Source of the DNA: JBHGYD01 sp041920415
GTDB taxonomy: Bacteria > Bacillota > Bacilli > Bacillales > Anoxybacillaceae
Reading direction: 5' to 3'
Length of the DNA stretch: 64,000 bases
NCBI GenBank assembly: GCA_041920415.1
Contig: JBHGYD010000020.1
Coordinates: 9,148-73,147 of the forward strand
Under the pieces are notes generated by a model. That model searched no databases and had not been told where the DNA came from. It worked only from the letters and a program-made list of their open reading frames with translations. Shown piece after piece: positions 18,171-27,306 of the stretch. Numbering within the stretch: position 1 is the first letter of the stretch; each line of letters begins with the position of its first letter. A program made the position numbers and the translations under genes.

Positions 18171-19100
18171 GTGAAAAATACATATGTTTTGACCGAAGCA
18201 GCGATTCAGCTGGCAATTTTTATTGTTTTATTTTTAGCATCATTATATGTGCCGTTATTAGGAACGGTTACAACACTATTTTTATCCATTCCTTTTATTA
18301 TTTTTACGATTAGGCATGGATATAAACCTGGGTTACTTTTGCTTTTTGCTTCGCTTATCGTTTCGTCATTAATTGGTTCGTTGCTGTCCCTCCCTGTTGC
18401 GCTGATGTTTGGAACTGGTGGGATTGTTATTGGTGCGTTACTTGCGAAAAAGAAAAATCGCTATATGATTTTAGTAGCGGGGACAGTGGTATTTTTAATC
18501 AATATGGTCGTCGACTATATCATTTCTGTGAAGTTTTTTGAAATAGACATCATTCAACAAACGCTTTCAATGTTAAAGGAGTCTTTCGATACAGCTTTAC
18601 AAATCATGCGAGGAATGGGACAAGAGCCGTCAAGGGAGTTGCAAGATCGTTTCCAACAAGGATTAGAGCTTGTCAAATATATAACGCCCACATTGTTTGT
18701 AGTAACGGCGTTTGTTTTGGCTTATTTTACAATCATTGTTTCTGTCCCGATTTTAAAGCGTTTAAATATTTCTGTGGGGACTTGGCCTCCGTTTCGTGAT
18801 GTCACTTTGCCAAAACATCTTTTATGGTACTACTTGCTTGTATTAATTACCACATTTCTCCCTTTAGAAAAAGGAACTTTTGCATATATAACAGTCGTCA
18901 ATATGTATTATTTATTGCAACTACTGTTTATGATGCAAGGTTTTTCTTTTCTTTATTATGTTAGCGATCGAAAGCGAGTACCGAAAGGATTCGTAGTAGC
19001 AGGAACGTTGTTTTGCTTCTTCCTTCCTTTTTTACTTTATCTTATTGCAATATTAGGTATAATTGATTTAGGATTTGAATTACGGAAACGCGTTCAATAA
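18171..19100 (+). CDS. yybS: DUF2232 membrane protein (YybS-like)
   Basis: A multi-pass membrane protein with about eight hydrophobic segments, of the DUF2232/YybS family, conserved immediately upstream of gdpP in Bacilli. The best start is GTG 18171 (VKNTYVLTEAAIQLA) after AAGGAGGGA, giving 310 residues; the frame extends upstream to 18078, through the rpsR terminator, without support. The family resembles S-component-like or sporulation transporters, but no substrate is known. Its position suggests a function connected with GdpP or the envelope; this is inference from synteny only. Confidence 0.87.
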   Translation: MKNTYVLTEAAIQLAIFIVLFLASLYVPLLGTVTTLFLSIPFIIFTIRHGYKPGLLLLFASLIVSSLIGSLLSLPVALMFGTGGIVIGALLAKKKNRYMILVAGTVVFLINMVVDYIISVKFFEIDIIQQTLSMLKESFDTALQIMRGMGQEPSRELQDRFQQGLELVKYITPTLFVVTAFVLAYFTIIVSVPILKRLNISVGTWPPFRDVTLPKHLLWYYLLVLITTFLPLEKGTFAYITVVNMYYLLQLLFMMQGFSFLYYVSDRKRVPKGFVVAGTLFCFFLPFLLYLIAILGIIDLGFELRKRVQ

Positions 19101-19141
19101 AGGATATATTTGGATTATTTATGATTTAGGAGCTGACATGA

Positions 19142-21112
19142 ATGTCTCATTTTTATAAAAAGAAAGCATACCGCTATCCCCTTTATGCGTTAATGGCTTT
19201 AACGTTTAGTTTGGTAGGGATCCTATCCTATTTTCAATGGATAGTGGGGTTAGCTAGCTTTTTGCTCCTTGGTTTTGTGTTTTATTATGTGATAAGATCA
19301 CAGCGAGCGCTACATGCGGAACTTGAACAATACATTTCCAATCTTTCTCATCGAATTAAAAAAGTCGGTGAAGAGGCATTAATGGAAATGCCGATTGGGA
19401 TTATGTTAATCAATGATGATTATGGGATTGAGTGGACGAACTTATTTTTAACTTCTTGTTTTGGTGAGCATACGTTAGTAGGTCGCTCGCTATATGATGT
19501 AGCTGAACAGTTAATTCCTCTTATAAAACAAGAAATAGATACGGAAATCATTGATATTCACGACCGAAAATTTAAAGTAATCGTGAGGCGGGAAGAAAAA
19601 CTTCTTTACTTCTTTGATGTAACGGAGCAAATCGCGATTGAAAAACAATATGAAGCGGAACGAATTGTGTTAGGAATTATTTTTCTTGACAACTATGACG
19701 AAGTGACTCAAGGAATGGATGATCAAGCGAAAAGTCAACTTAACAGTCAAGTTACATCCATTTTAAACAAATGGGCGCATGATTATGGTCTGTTTCTAAA
19801 GAGAACATCGTCTGATCGATTTGTTGCTGTTTTGAATGAACAAATTTTACAACAACTAGAGAAAAATAAGTTTTCTATTTTAGATGAAGTTCGCGAGCAG
19901 ACGATGAAAAATAATATCCAGCTCACGTTAAGTATCGGAATTGGTACGGGTGCCTCTTCGTTACCTGAGTTAGGAGCGTTGGCACAATCGAGTTTAGATT
20001 TAGCATTAGGTCGTGGCGGTGACCAAGTGGCGATTAAACAAGCCAATGGGAAAGCGAAATTTTATGGCGGGAAAACAAATCCGATGGAAAAACGAACAAG
20101 GGTGCGTGCACGTGTTATTTCCCATGCGTTAAAAGAATTAATTACAGAGAGCGATAAAGTATTAATTATGGGGCATAAATATCCAGATATGGATGCGTTA
20201 GGAGCGTCTATCGGTATTTTAAAAGTGGCCCAGTTAAATCAAAAGGAAGGGTTTATTGTAATTGACACCAATCGTATCGATTCTGGAGCTCAGCGTTTAA
20301 TTGAAGAAATAAAAAATCATCCTGAACTTTGGTCACGGTTTATTAAACCAGAACAGGCTCTTGAGTTAGTTACAGATGATACGTTACTCATTGTTGTCGA
20401 TACGCATCGTCCTTCTTTAGTAATAGAAGAAAAATTATTATTTCGAACAGATCATATTGTTGTCATTGACCATCATCGCCGTGGAGAAGAATTTATTGAT
20501 AATCCGCTTCTTGTCTACATGGAGCCTTATGCTTCGTCGACTTCTGAGCTTGTAACAGAATTGCTTGAATATCAACCAAAACGCATGAAGTTAACGATGT
20601 TAGAAGCGACAGCACTGCTTGCTGGTATTGTCGTTGATACGAAAAGTTTTACGTTTCGAACAGGTTCGCGCACGTTTGATGCCGCTTCTTATTTACGCTC
20701 CCAAGGAGCCGATACCATTTTAGTGCAAAAATTGTTGAAAGAGAATATGACAAGCTATGTGAAGAGAGCGAAAATTATTGAAAACGCATCGATTGATGCA
20801 AAAGGAATTGCGATTGCCAAAGGCAACCCAAATGAAACATATGATCAAGTTCTCATTGCCCAAGCAGCAGACACGTTATTGACGTTAAGCGGGGTTGTCG
20901 CCTCGTTTGTCATTTCAAAGCGTGCCGATGAAACGATTGGTATTAGTGCGCGTTCTTTGGGAGATATCAATGTTCAAGTCATTATGGAAAGCTTAGGAGG
21001 AGGCGGGCATTTAACGAACGCTGCCACGCAGCTAACCAATATAACAATCGAAGAAGCAGAACAGCGCCTGCGAACAGCAATTGATGAGTATTTAGAAGGG
21101 GGTAAAAAATGA
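19142..21112 (+). CDS. gdpP: Cyclic-di-AMP phosphodiesterase GdpP
   Basis: GdpP (YybT) hydrolyses c-di-AMP to pApA and so affects potassium homeostasis, cell-wall stress and beta-lactam tolerance. The 656-residue protein has two N-terminal membrane helices (about 15-58) and a PAS domain (about 80-150). A degenerate GGDEF domain follows (about 170-300) without an intact GGDEF signature. The catalytic DHH part has MGHKYPDMDALGAS (about 342) and VIDHHRRG (about 443), and DHHA1 contains GGGGHLTNAATQ (about 620). Its stop overlaps the rplI start region. Confidence 0.97.
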   Translation: MSHFYKKKAYRYPLYALMALTFSLVGILSYFQWIVGLASFLLLGFVFYYVIRSQRALHAELEQYISNLSHRIKKVGEEALMEMPIGIMLINDDYGIEWTNLFLTSCFGEHTLVGRSLYDVAEQLIPLIKQEIDTEIIDIHDRKFKVIVRREEKLLYFFDVTEQIAIEKQYEAERIVLGIIFLDNYDEVTQGMDDQAKSQLNSQVTSILNKWAHDYGLFLKRTSSDRFVAVLNEQILQQLEKNKFSILDEVREQTMKNNIQLTLSIGIGTGASSLPELGALAQSSLDLALGRGGDQVAIKQANGKAKFYGGKTNPMEKRTRVRARVISHALKELITESDKVLIMGHKYPDMDALGASIGILKVAQLNQKEGFIVIDTNRIDSGAQRLIEEIKNHPELWSRFIKPEQALELVTDDTLLIVVDTHRPSLVIEEKLLFRTDHIVVIDHHRRGEEFIDNPLLVYMEPYASSTSELVTELLEYQPKRMKLTMLEATALLAGIVVDTKSFTFRTGSRTFDAASYLRSQGADTILVQKLLKENMTSYVKRAKIIENASIDAKGIAIAKGNPNETYDQVLIAQAADTLLTLSGVVASFVISKRADETIGISARSLGDINVQVIMESLGGGGHLTNAATQLTNITIEEAEQRLRTAIDEYLEGGKK

Positions 21113-21561
21113 TGAAAGTGATCTTTCTTAAAGATGTAAAAGGAAAAGGAAAAAAAGGTGAAATTAAGAACGTTGCTGACGGTTATGCACAAAACTTTCT
21201 TTTCAAACAAGGGCTTGCGATTGAGGCAACACCAGCTAATTTAAAAGCATTAGAAGCGCAAAAAAATAAAGAAAAACGTCAAGCAGAAGAAGAATTAGCA
21301 AAAGCGAAACAATTAAAAGAGCAACTAGAACAATTAACCGTACAATTGTTTGCGAAAGCCGGAGAAGGAGGCCGTTTATTCGGTTCTGTCACAAGCAAAC
21401 AAATTGCTGAAGCGCTTCAAAGTCAGCATCAAATTAAGCTCGATAAGCGCAAAATCGAATTAGACGATGCGATTCGCACATTAGGCTATACAAATGTACC
21501 AGTGAAACTTCATCCTGAAGTAACAGCAACGTTAAAAGTACATGTAAGTGAACAAAAGTAA
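21112..21561 (+). CDS. rplI: 50S ribosomal protein L9
   Basis: L9 binds 23S rRNA at the base of the L1 stalk and helps maintain reading frame. The 149-residue product starts at ATG 21112 (MKVIFLKDVKGKGKKGE), nine bases after GGGGG; the overlapping ATG at 21109 adds one Met. The N-terminal domain includes DGYAQNFLFKQGLA, then the long connecting helix (residues about 42-75) and the C-terminal domain with GRLFGSVTSKQIAEAL. It overlaps gdpP, so is translationally coupled. Confidence 0.97.
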   Translation: MKVIFLKDVKGKGKKGEIKNVADGYAQNFLFKQGLAIEATPANLKALEAQKNKEKRQAEEELAKAKQLKEQLEQLTVQLFAKAGEGGRLFGSVTSKQIAEALQSQHQIKLDKRKIELDDAIRTLGYTNVPVKLHPEVTATLKVHVSEQK

Positions 21562-21565
21562 TCGA

Positions 21566-21619
21566 TAAAAAATGTGATTTTATGGGGAAGGATTTCTTTC
21601 TCATATAATCACATTTTTC
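21566..21619 (+). terminator. Intrinsic terminator after rplI
   Basis: AAAAATGTGATTTTATG pairs with CATATAATCACATTTTT across a T-rich loop. Confidence 0.72.
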
Positions 21620-21691
21620 TTATGACTCATTGTGTTTCGATTTTATTGTTTGAGATAACAAGGAAAACAGAAAGAAAAGGTGGTGAAAGAG

Positions 21692-23056
21692 ATGAGCGAT
21701 GTATTTGCAGAGCGTATTCCTCCGCAAAATATCGAGGCGGAACAAGCAGTATTAGGAGCGGTTTTCCTCGATCCTTCTGCCTTAACATTAGCTTCAGAAA
21801 TTTTAATTCCTGAAGATTTTTATCGCGCTGCCCACCAAAAAATTTTCCATGCGATGTTAAAAGTAGCTGATAAAGGGGAGCCCGTTGATTTAGTTACGGT
21901 AACGGCGGAATTAGCGGACGCGAAAATGCTGGAAGAAGTGGGTGGCGTATCGTATTTAAGTGAGCTAGCTGATGCGGTTCCAACGGCAGCGAATGTGGAA
22001 TATTATGCGCGCATTGTCGAGGAAAAATCGATTTTGCGTCGTTTAATTCGTACAGCGACTTCGATTGCTCAAGATAGTTATACAAGGGAAGATGAAGTCG
22101 ATGTTCTGTTGAATGAAGCAGAAAAAAAAATCATGGAAGTATCACAACGGAAACATTCCGGTACGTTCCAGAATATAAAAGATGTGCTTGTTCAAACATA
22201 TGACAATATTGAAATGCTTCATAATCGAAAAGGAGAAATTACTGGGATTCCAACCGGTTTCACAGAACTTGACCGAATGACAGCTGGATTTCAACGAAGC
22301 GATTTAATTATTGTCGCCGCTCGTCCTTCCGTCGGAAAAACGGCCTTTGCCTTAAATATCGCACAAAACGTTGCGACAAAAACAAACGAAAATGTTGCCA
22401 TTTTTAGTTTGGAGATGAGTGCCCAACAACTTGTGATGCGGATGTTATGTGCGGAAGGAAATATTAATGCTCAAAATTTACGGACTGGAAAGCTAACAGC
22501 CGAAGATTGGGGAAAACTAACAATGGCAATGGGAAGCTTATCGAATGCCGGCATCTATATTGACGATACCCCTAGTATCCGCGTCAGTGAAATTCGTGCG
22601 AAATGTCGTCGCTTGAAGCAAGAAAGCGGGCTAGGAATGGTGTTAATTGACTACTTACAGCTTATTCAAGGAAGCGGTAGAAATCGCGAAAACCGTCAAC
22701 AAGAAGTATCAGAAATTTCACGTGCACTAAAGGCGTTAGCCCGCGAGCTTGAAGTACCTGTCATCGCTTTATCGCAGCTTTCCCGCAGCGTTGAACAGCG
22801 TCAAGATAAACGTCCAATGATGTCGGATATTCGTGAATCAGGAAGTATCGAACAAGATGCGGATATTGTTGCGTTTTTATATCGTGATGATTATTATGAT
22901 AAAGACTCAGAGAACAAAAATATCATAGAAATCATTATCGCGAAACAACGGAATGGTCCCGTTGGTACAGTGCAACTAGCATTTATTAAAGAGTATAATA
23001 AATTTGTCAACTTAGAGAGACGGTTTGACGATGCCCATATTCCTCCTGGTGCGTAA
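21692..23056 (+). CDS. dnaB: Replicative DNA helicase DnaB (B. subtilis DnaC)
   Basis: The hexameric 5'-3' helicase of the replication fork. Starting at ATG 21692 (MSDVFAERIPPQNIEAEQAVLGA) after AAAGGTGGTG gives 454 residues. The N-terminal helical-bundle domain covers about 15-120. The RecA-like motor has Walker A ARPSVGKTAFALN (about 211), Walker B MVLIDYLQLI and the SLEMS and RESGSIEQDAD motifs. In Bacillus the gene is named dnaC. It follows rplI and precedes purA as in B. subtilis. Confidence 0.98.
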   Translation: MSDVFAERIPPQNIEAEQAVLGAVFLDPSALTLASEILIPEDFYRAAHQKIFHAMLKVADKGEPVDLVTVTAELADAKMLEEVGGVSYLSELADAVPTAANVEYYARIVEEKSILRRLIRTATSIAQDSYTREDEVDVLLNEAEKKIMEVSQRKHSGTFQNIKDVLVQTYDNIEMLHNRKGEITGIPTGFTELDRMTAGFQRSDLIIVAARPSVGKTAFALNIAQNVATKTNENVAIFSLEMSAQQLVMRMLCAEGNINAQNLRTGKLTAEDWGKLTMAMGSLSNAGIYIDDTPSIRVSEIRAKCRRLKQESGLGMVLIDYLQLIQGSGRNRENRQQEVSEISRALKALARELEVPVIALSQLSRSVEQRQDKRPMMSDIRESGSIEQDADIVAFLYRDDYYDKDSENKNIIEIIIAKQRNGPVGTVQLAFIKEYNKFVNLERRFDDAHIPPGA

Positions 23057-23082
23057 TAACTCTACTTTTTTATTTATGAAAA

Positions 23083-23120
23083 AAGGGTTGTTCTTTCATA
23101 GATGGAACGCCCGCTTTTTT
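23083..23120 (+). terminator. Probable terminator after dnaB
   Basis: An imperfect stem GGGTTGTTC with GGAACGCCC is followed by a CTTTTTT run. Confidence 0.65.
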
Positions 23121-23173
23121 ATGTCTTATGAATACGAATAAAAATGTAAAAATAGTTATTGAATGTTCGTGTT

Positions 23174-23205
23174 TTATTGACTTTAGTCAATAAAAGTGCT
23201 ACACT
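23174..23205 (+). promoter_or_regulatory. purA promoter with an overlapping perfect palindrome
   Basis: -35 TTGACT (23177-23182), a 17-bp spacer and -10 TACACT (23200-23205) form a SigA-type promoter. A 20-bp perfect inverted repeat, TTATTGAC-TTTA-GTCAATAA (23174-23193), covers the -35 box. Such placement suits a repressor operator. It does not look like the B. subtilis PurBox (which is built on CGAA), so the regulator is unidentified. Confidence 0.65.
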
Positions 23206-23242
23206 TACTATGTTTATATCGAGTAAAGCGGAGGTGCTCGCC

Positions 23243-24529
23243 ATGTCTTCAGTTGTTGTTGTCGGGACGCAGTGGGGAGATGAAGGAAAAGGAAAAATTA
23301 CGGATTTCTTATCAGAAAATGCAGAAGTCATTGCTAGATACCAAGGTGGAAACAACGCGGGACATACCATTGTGTTTAACGGAGAGAAATATAAATTACA
23401 TCTCATTCCATCAGGGATTTTTTATAAGGATAAAATATGTGTTATCGGAAACGGAATGGTCGTTGATCCGAAAGCGCTTGTAGCAGAATTACAATATTTA
23501 CATGACCGAGGCATTCGTACAGATAACTTGCGAATTAGCAATCGCGCCCATGTCATTTTGCCTTATCATCTGAAGCTTGATGAAGTAGAAGAGGAAAGAA
23601 AAGGAGCGAATAAAATCGGCACGACGAAAAAAGGAATTGGTCCGGCTTATATGGATAAAGCTGCACGTGTCGGTATTCGTATCGCTGATTTACTTGATCG
23701 CGAAGTATTTGAAGAAAAGCTTGCTCGTAACTTAAAAGAGAAAAACGTCCTATTTGAAAAAGTATATGGTGTCGAAGGATTCAAGCTAGAGGATATTTTA
23801 GAAGAATATTACGAATACGGTCAACAAATTGCTCAATATGTGTGCGATACATCGGTTGTCTTAAATAATGCATTAGACGAAGGACGTCGTGTATTATTTG
23901 AAGGCGCACAAGGTGTGATGCTTGATATTGACCAAGGGACGTATCCATTTGTTACGTCATCTAACCCTGTTGCTGGTGGCGTAACCATTGGATCTGGTGT
24001 AGGACCAACGAAAATTAAGCACGTCGTCGGTGTGGCCAAAGCGTATACCACTCGCGTTGGTGATGGACCATTTCCAACGGAATTACATAATGAAATTGGC
24101 GATCGCATTCGCGAAGTAGGACGTGAATACGGTACAACGACAGGACGTCCGCGTCGTGTTGGTTGGTTTGATAGCGTCGTTGTCCGTCACGCTCGTCGTG
24201 TAAGCGGCATTACCGATTTATCTTTAAACTCCATTGACGTGTTAACTGGAATTGAAACGTTAAAGATTTGCGTTGCATATCGTTACAAAGGGCAAATTAT
24301 CGAAGAATTCCCAGCAAGTTTAAAGGTATTAGCAGAATGCGAGCCAGTATATGAAGAGCTCCCTGGTTGGATAGAAGATATTACAGGAGTCAAAAGCTTA
24401 GATGAACTACCTGCGAATGCTCGTCATTATGTGGAACGTATTTCGCAATTGACAGGGATTCCGTTATCGATTTTTTCTGTTGGTCCAGACCGTACACAAA
24501 CAAATGTTGTTCGTAGTGTATATGCATAA
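23243..24529 (+). CDS. purA: Adenylosuccinate synthetase
   Basis: PurA joins IMP and aspartate using GTP, the first committed step to AMP. The ATG at 23243 (MSSVVVVGTQWGDEGKGK) follows GCGGAGGTG and gives 428 residues. The frame upstream to 23159 runs through the promoter and was rejected. Signatures include the P-loop-like GDEGKGKITD, NNAGHTIVFNG with the catalytic His, and GTTKKGIGPAYMDKAARVG. TTTGRPRRVGWFD carries the catalytic loop. It is a stand-alone gene between dnaB and the wal operon, with its own promoter and terminator. Confidence 0.98.
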   Translation: MSSVVVVGTQWGDEGKGKITDFLSENAEVIARYQGGNNAGHTIVFNGEKYKLHLIPSGIFYKDKICVIGNGMVVDPKALVAELQYLHDRGIRTDNLRISNRAHVILPYHLKLDEVEEERKGANKIGTTKKGIGPAYMDKAARVGIRIADLLDREVFEEKLARNLKEKNVLFEKVYGVEGFKLEDILEEYYEYGQQIAQYVCDTSVVLNNALDEGRRVLFEGAQGVMLDIDQGTYPFVTSSNPVAGGVTIGSGVGPTKIKHVVGVAKAYTTRVGDGPFPTELHNEIGDRIREVGREYGTTTGRPRRVGWFDSVVVRHARRVSGITDLSLNSIDVLTGIETLKICVAYRYKGQIIEEFPASLKVLAECEPVYEELPGWIEDITGVKSLDELPANARHYVERISQLTGIPLSIFSVGPDRTQTNVVRSVYA

Positions 24530-24544
24530 TCATTATGCTCACGA

Positions 24545-24586
24545 TAAAAAGCGTAGATACAGACATGTGTCTATGCTTTTCTTTTT
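24545..24586 (+). terminator. Intrinsic terminator after purA
   Basis: AAAAAGCGTAGATACA pairs with TGTCTATGCTTTT and is followed by CTTTTT. Confidence 0.85.
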
Positions 24587-24657
24587 GTTAATTGGTGGTA
24601 ATAAGTGAATTCGTTAGGATAACATGATAAATTATTAGTATACGTATCTTTTATCTC

Positions 24658-24717
24658 AAATAGGGGAGGAAACTCCTATTTATAGACTCCCATTTTTAGA
24701 CGAAGTGAAAGTGGGAG
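24658..24717 (+). promoter_or_regulatory. Two adjacent hairpins in the walR leader
   Basis: AAATAGG...CCTATTT (24658-24681) and CTCCCATTTT...AAAGTGGGAG (24687-24717, one mismatch) form two stem-loops just before walR. Neither has a T-run, so these are not plain terminators. They could be leader structures or the remnant of a transposable-element end; function is unknown. Confidence 0.4.
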
Positions 24718-24752
24718 ATGTTCAATCCATCAATAAAGAGAGGATGTGAGTG

Positions 24753-25466
24753 ATGATGGAAAAACGAATTCTTGTTGTTGATGATGAAAAACCAATCGCA
24801 GATATTTTACAGTTTAATTTACAAAGAGAAGGATACGAAGTGATTTGTGCTTACGATGGCATCGAGGCGTTACAAAAGGTTGAAGAAGTAACTCCTGACC
24901 TTATATTACTAGATATTATGCTTCCACAAAAAGATGGTATGGAAGTATGTAGAGAAGTGCGTAAAAAGTATGATATGCCCATTATTATGTTAACAGCAAA
25001 AGATTCAGAGATTGATAAAGTACTTGGATTGGAATTAGGGGCTGACGATTATGTCACAAAACCTTTTAGTACAAGGGAATTATTAGCTCGCGTAAAAGCG
25101 AATTTACGTCGCCATTCCCAAAATGCAAATGTGTCAGAAGACAGTAGCGATACGAATGAAATTACCGTTGGCTCGCTTGTCATTCGTCCAGATGCCTATG
25201 TTGTTTTGAAGCGAGGGGAAACGATTGAACTCACACATCGAGAATTTGAATTGCTTCATTACCTTGCGAAACATATTGGTCAAGTGATGACGAGAGAACA
25301 TTTACTGCAAACGGTGTGGGGGTATGACTATTATGGAGATGTCCGCACTGTAGATGTAACTGTTCGTCGATTGCGAGAAAAAATCGAGGATAATCCGTCC
25401 CATCCGGCATGGATTGTCACACGGCGCGGCGTAGGCTATTATTTGCGAAATCCAGAACAGGAGTAA
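24753..25466 (+). CDS. walR: Response regulator WalR (YycF)
   Basis: WalR is the essential OmpR-type regulator of cell-wall metabolism genes such as peptidoglycan hydrolases. About 237 residues: a receiver domain with VVDDEKPIADI, phospho-acceptor Asp in ILLDIMLPQKDG (about 54), Thr and Lys in MLTAKDSE and VTKPFSTRE, then a winged-helix DNA-binding domain (about 135-235) ending TRRGVGYYLR. GTG 24750 and ATGs at 24753 and 24756 are all possible starts; the GAGAGG spacing favours 24753. It is followed ten bases on by its kinase gene. Confidence 0.98.
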   Translation: MMEKRILVVDDEKPIADILQFNLQREGYEVICAYDGIEALQKVEEVTPDLILLDIMLPQKDGMEVCREVRKKYDMPIIMLTAKDSEIDKVLGLELGADDYVTKPFSTRELLARVKANLRRHSQNANVSEDSSDTNEITVGSLVIRPDAYVVLKRGETIELTHREFELLHYLAKHIGQVMTREHLLQTVWGYDYYGDVRTVDVTVRRLREKIEDNPSHPAWIVTRRGVGYYLRNPEQE

Positions 25467-25476
25467 GCGAAGCAAC

Positions 25477-27306
25477 ATGAAAAAAGTAGGTCCATTTCGT
25501 TCGATTCATTTTAAATTTGTGCTTATTTATGTTCTTTTAATTCTTGTTGCCATGCAAATTATCGGGGTTTATTTTGTAAGGAAATTAGAAACCCAGCTCG
25601 TACAAAATTTTAAAAACTCTTTAAATGAACGAGTTACATTACTTGCTTATAATGTAGAGCAAGCGATGAATAAAGAACGAGATTCCCAAAGCCCGACGTT
25701 AGAAGAAGAAGTTCGTTCCCTTCTTCACGATTTTGTTTCCCAAGATATTTCTGAAGTTCGCGTCATCGATGATAAAAGTAAAGTGCTCGCAACATCGAAT
25801 CCTTATATGCAAAACATTGTGGGAAAACGGACGACAGAAATATTTGTAAAGAGAGCGCTCGTCACTGGGGAAATGGTCGACCGAACATTAATTGACCCAA
25901 AAACTGGTCATCGAATGTATATTTCTTCCACACCGATTAAGTCGAACGGCGAGATTAAAGGGACTATTTACGTCATTGCCTCAATGGAAAACGTATTTTC
26001 ACAAATGAGGCAAATTAACATGATTTTTGCAACAGGAACGGGAATTGCGTTAGCGATTACAGCTGTTTTAGGAATTTTTTTAGCACGAACGATTACTCGT
26101 CCGATTTCTGATATGAGAAAACAAGCTCTAGCAATGGCTAAAGGAAATTTTTCACGGAAAGTAAAAGTGTATGGCTACGACGAAATTGGACAACTGGCGA
26201 TGACGTTTAACCACTTGACAAAAAAATTGCAGGAGGCGCAAGCAACGACAGAAGGGGAACGTCGTAAATTAGATTTAGTGTTAACCCATATGACGGATGG
26301 TGTTATCGCTACCGACCGCCGCGGAAGAATTATTTTAATTAATGACGCGGCGCTAAATATTTTAAATGTTTCACGTGAAACAGTTCTTTCGAGTTCAATT
26401 ATTGATGTACTAGGATTGGAAGGACAATATACATTTGAAACGTTAATTGAGGAACCGGATTCGCTTATTTTGGATTTCAGTACCGATGAAGAGCTTTATA
26501 TTTTGCGTGCCTCCTTATCGGTTATTCAAAAAGAAACCGGATTTGTGAATGGATTGATTGTTGTTTTACATGATATTACCGAGCAAGAGAAGATCGATCA
26601 AGAGCGAAGAGAATTTGTGGCTAATGTTTCACACGAGCTAAGAACGCCATTAACAACGATGAAAAGTTATTTAGAGTCGCTAGCAGAAGGATTATGGAGA
26701 GATGAGGAAATTGCTCCACGATTTATTGAAGTAGTGCAAACGGAAACGGAGCGAATGATTCGATTAGTGAATGATTTGTTACAGCTTTCGAAACTTGATA
26801 GTAAAGATTATAAGCTCAATAAGTCATGGGTCAATTTTTCCCGATATTTTCATAAGGTCATTGATCGCTTTGAATTAACAAAAAATGAAAATGTAACGTT
26901 TGTACGAAAAATTCCTGAGGAAGCGATTTTTATTGAAATTGATGAAGATAAAATTACACAAGTGCTCGATAATATTATTTCGAATGCGTTAAAATATTCT
27001 CCTCAAGGAGGTAATATTACGTTTCGCGTCAAAGAGCTTGGCGATGAAATTTTAGTAAGCGTCAGCGATGAAGGGGTCGGCATTCCGAAATCTGATTTGT
27101 CAAAAGTATTCGAACGGTTTTATCGTGTCGATAAAGCACGGTCACGTAAGCTTGGTGGCACTGGATTAGGGTTGGCTATTGCTAAAGAAGTAGTCGTTGC
27201 TCATGGAGGAAAGATTTGGGCGAAAAGCCAGGAGCATAAAGGTACAACGATTTTCTTTACTTTACCGCTCGAACGAATTCAAGAGGATGACTGGTATGAA
27301 GTATGA
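25477..27306 (+). CDS. walK: Sensor histidine kinase WalK (YycG)
   Basis: WalK is the membrane kinase that phosphorylates WalR and senses cell-wall and division status. The 609-residue protein has TM1 (about 13-33), an extracytoplasmic Cache-like domain (about 34-180), TM2 (about 183-203), HAMP, a PAS domain (about 263-365), HisKA with phospho-His in VSHELRTPLTTMKSY (about 386), and HATPase_c with NALKYSPQGG and GTGLGLAIAKEVV. A perfect parS lies in the PAS-coding part (26367). Its end overlaps walH by 11 nt. Confidence 0.98.
   Translation: MKKVGPFRSIHFKFVLIYVLLILVAMQIIGVYFVRKLETQLVQNFKNSLNERVTLLAYNVEQAMNKERDSQSPTLEEEVRSLLHDFVSQDISEVRVIDDKSKVLATSNPYMQNIVGKRTTEIFVKRALVTGEMVDRTLIDPKTGHRMYISSTPIKSNGEIKGTIYVIASMENVFSQMRQINMIFATGTGIALAITAVLGIFLARTITRPISDMRKQALAMAKGNFSRKVKVYGYDEIGQLAMTFNHLTKKLQEAQATTEGERRKLDLVLTHMTDGVIATDRRGRIILINDAALNILNVSRETVLSSSIIDVLGLEGQYTFETLIEEPDSLILDFSTDEELYILRASLSVIQKETGFVNGLIVVLHDITEQEKIDQERREFVANVSHELRTPLTTMKSYLESLAEGLWRDEEIAPRFIEVVQTETERMIRLVNDLLQLSKLDSKDYKLNKSWVNFSRYFHKVIDRFELTKNENVTFVRKIPEEAIFIEIDEDKITQVLDNIISNALKYSPQGGNITFRVKELGDEILVSVSDEGVGIPKSDLSKVFERFYRVDKARSRKLGGTGLGLAIAKEVVVAHGGKIWAKSQEHKGTTIFFTLPLERIQEDDWYEV
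26367..26382. promoter_or_regulatory. parS: Second perfect parS site, inside walK
   Basis: TGTTTCACGTGAAACA, identical to the site in spo0J, lies in the walK reading frame (encoding the end of NVSRET). It is an additional origin-proximal Spo0J loading site about 16 kb from the first. Confidence 0.92.
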
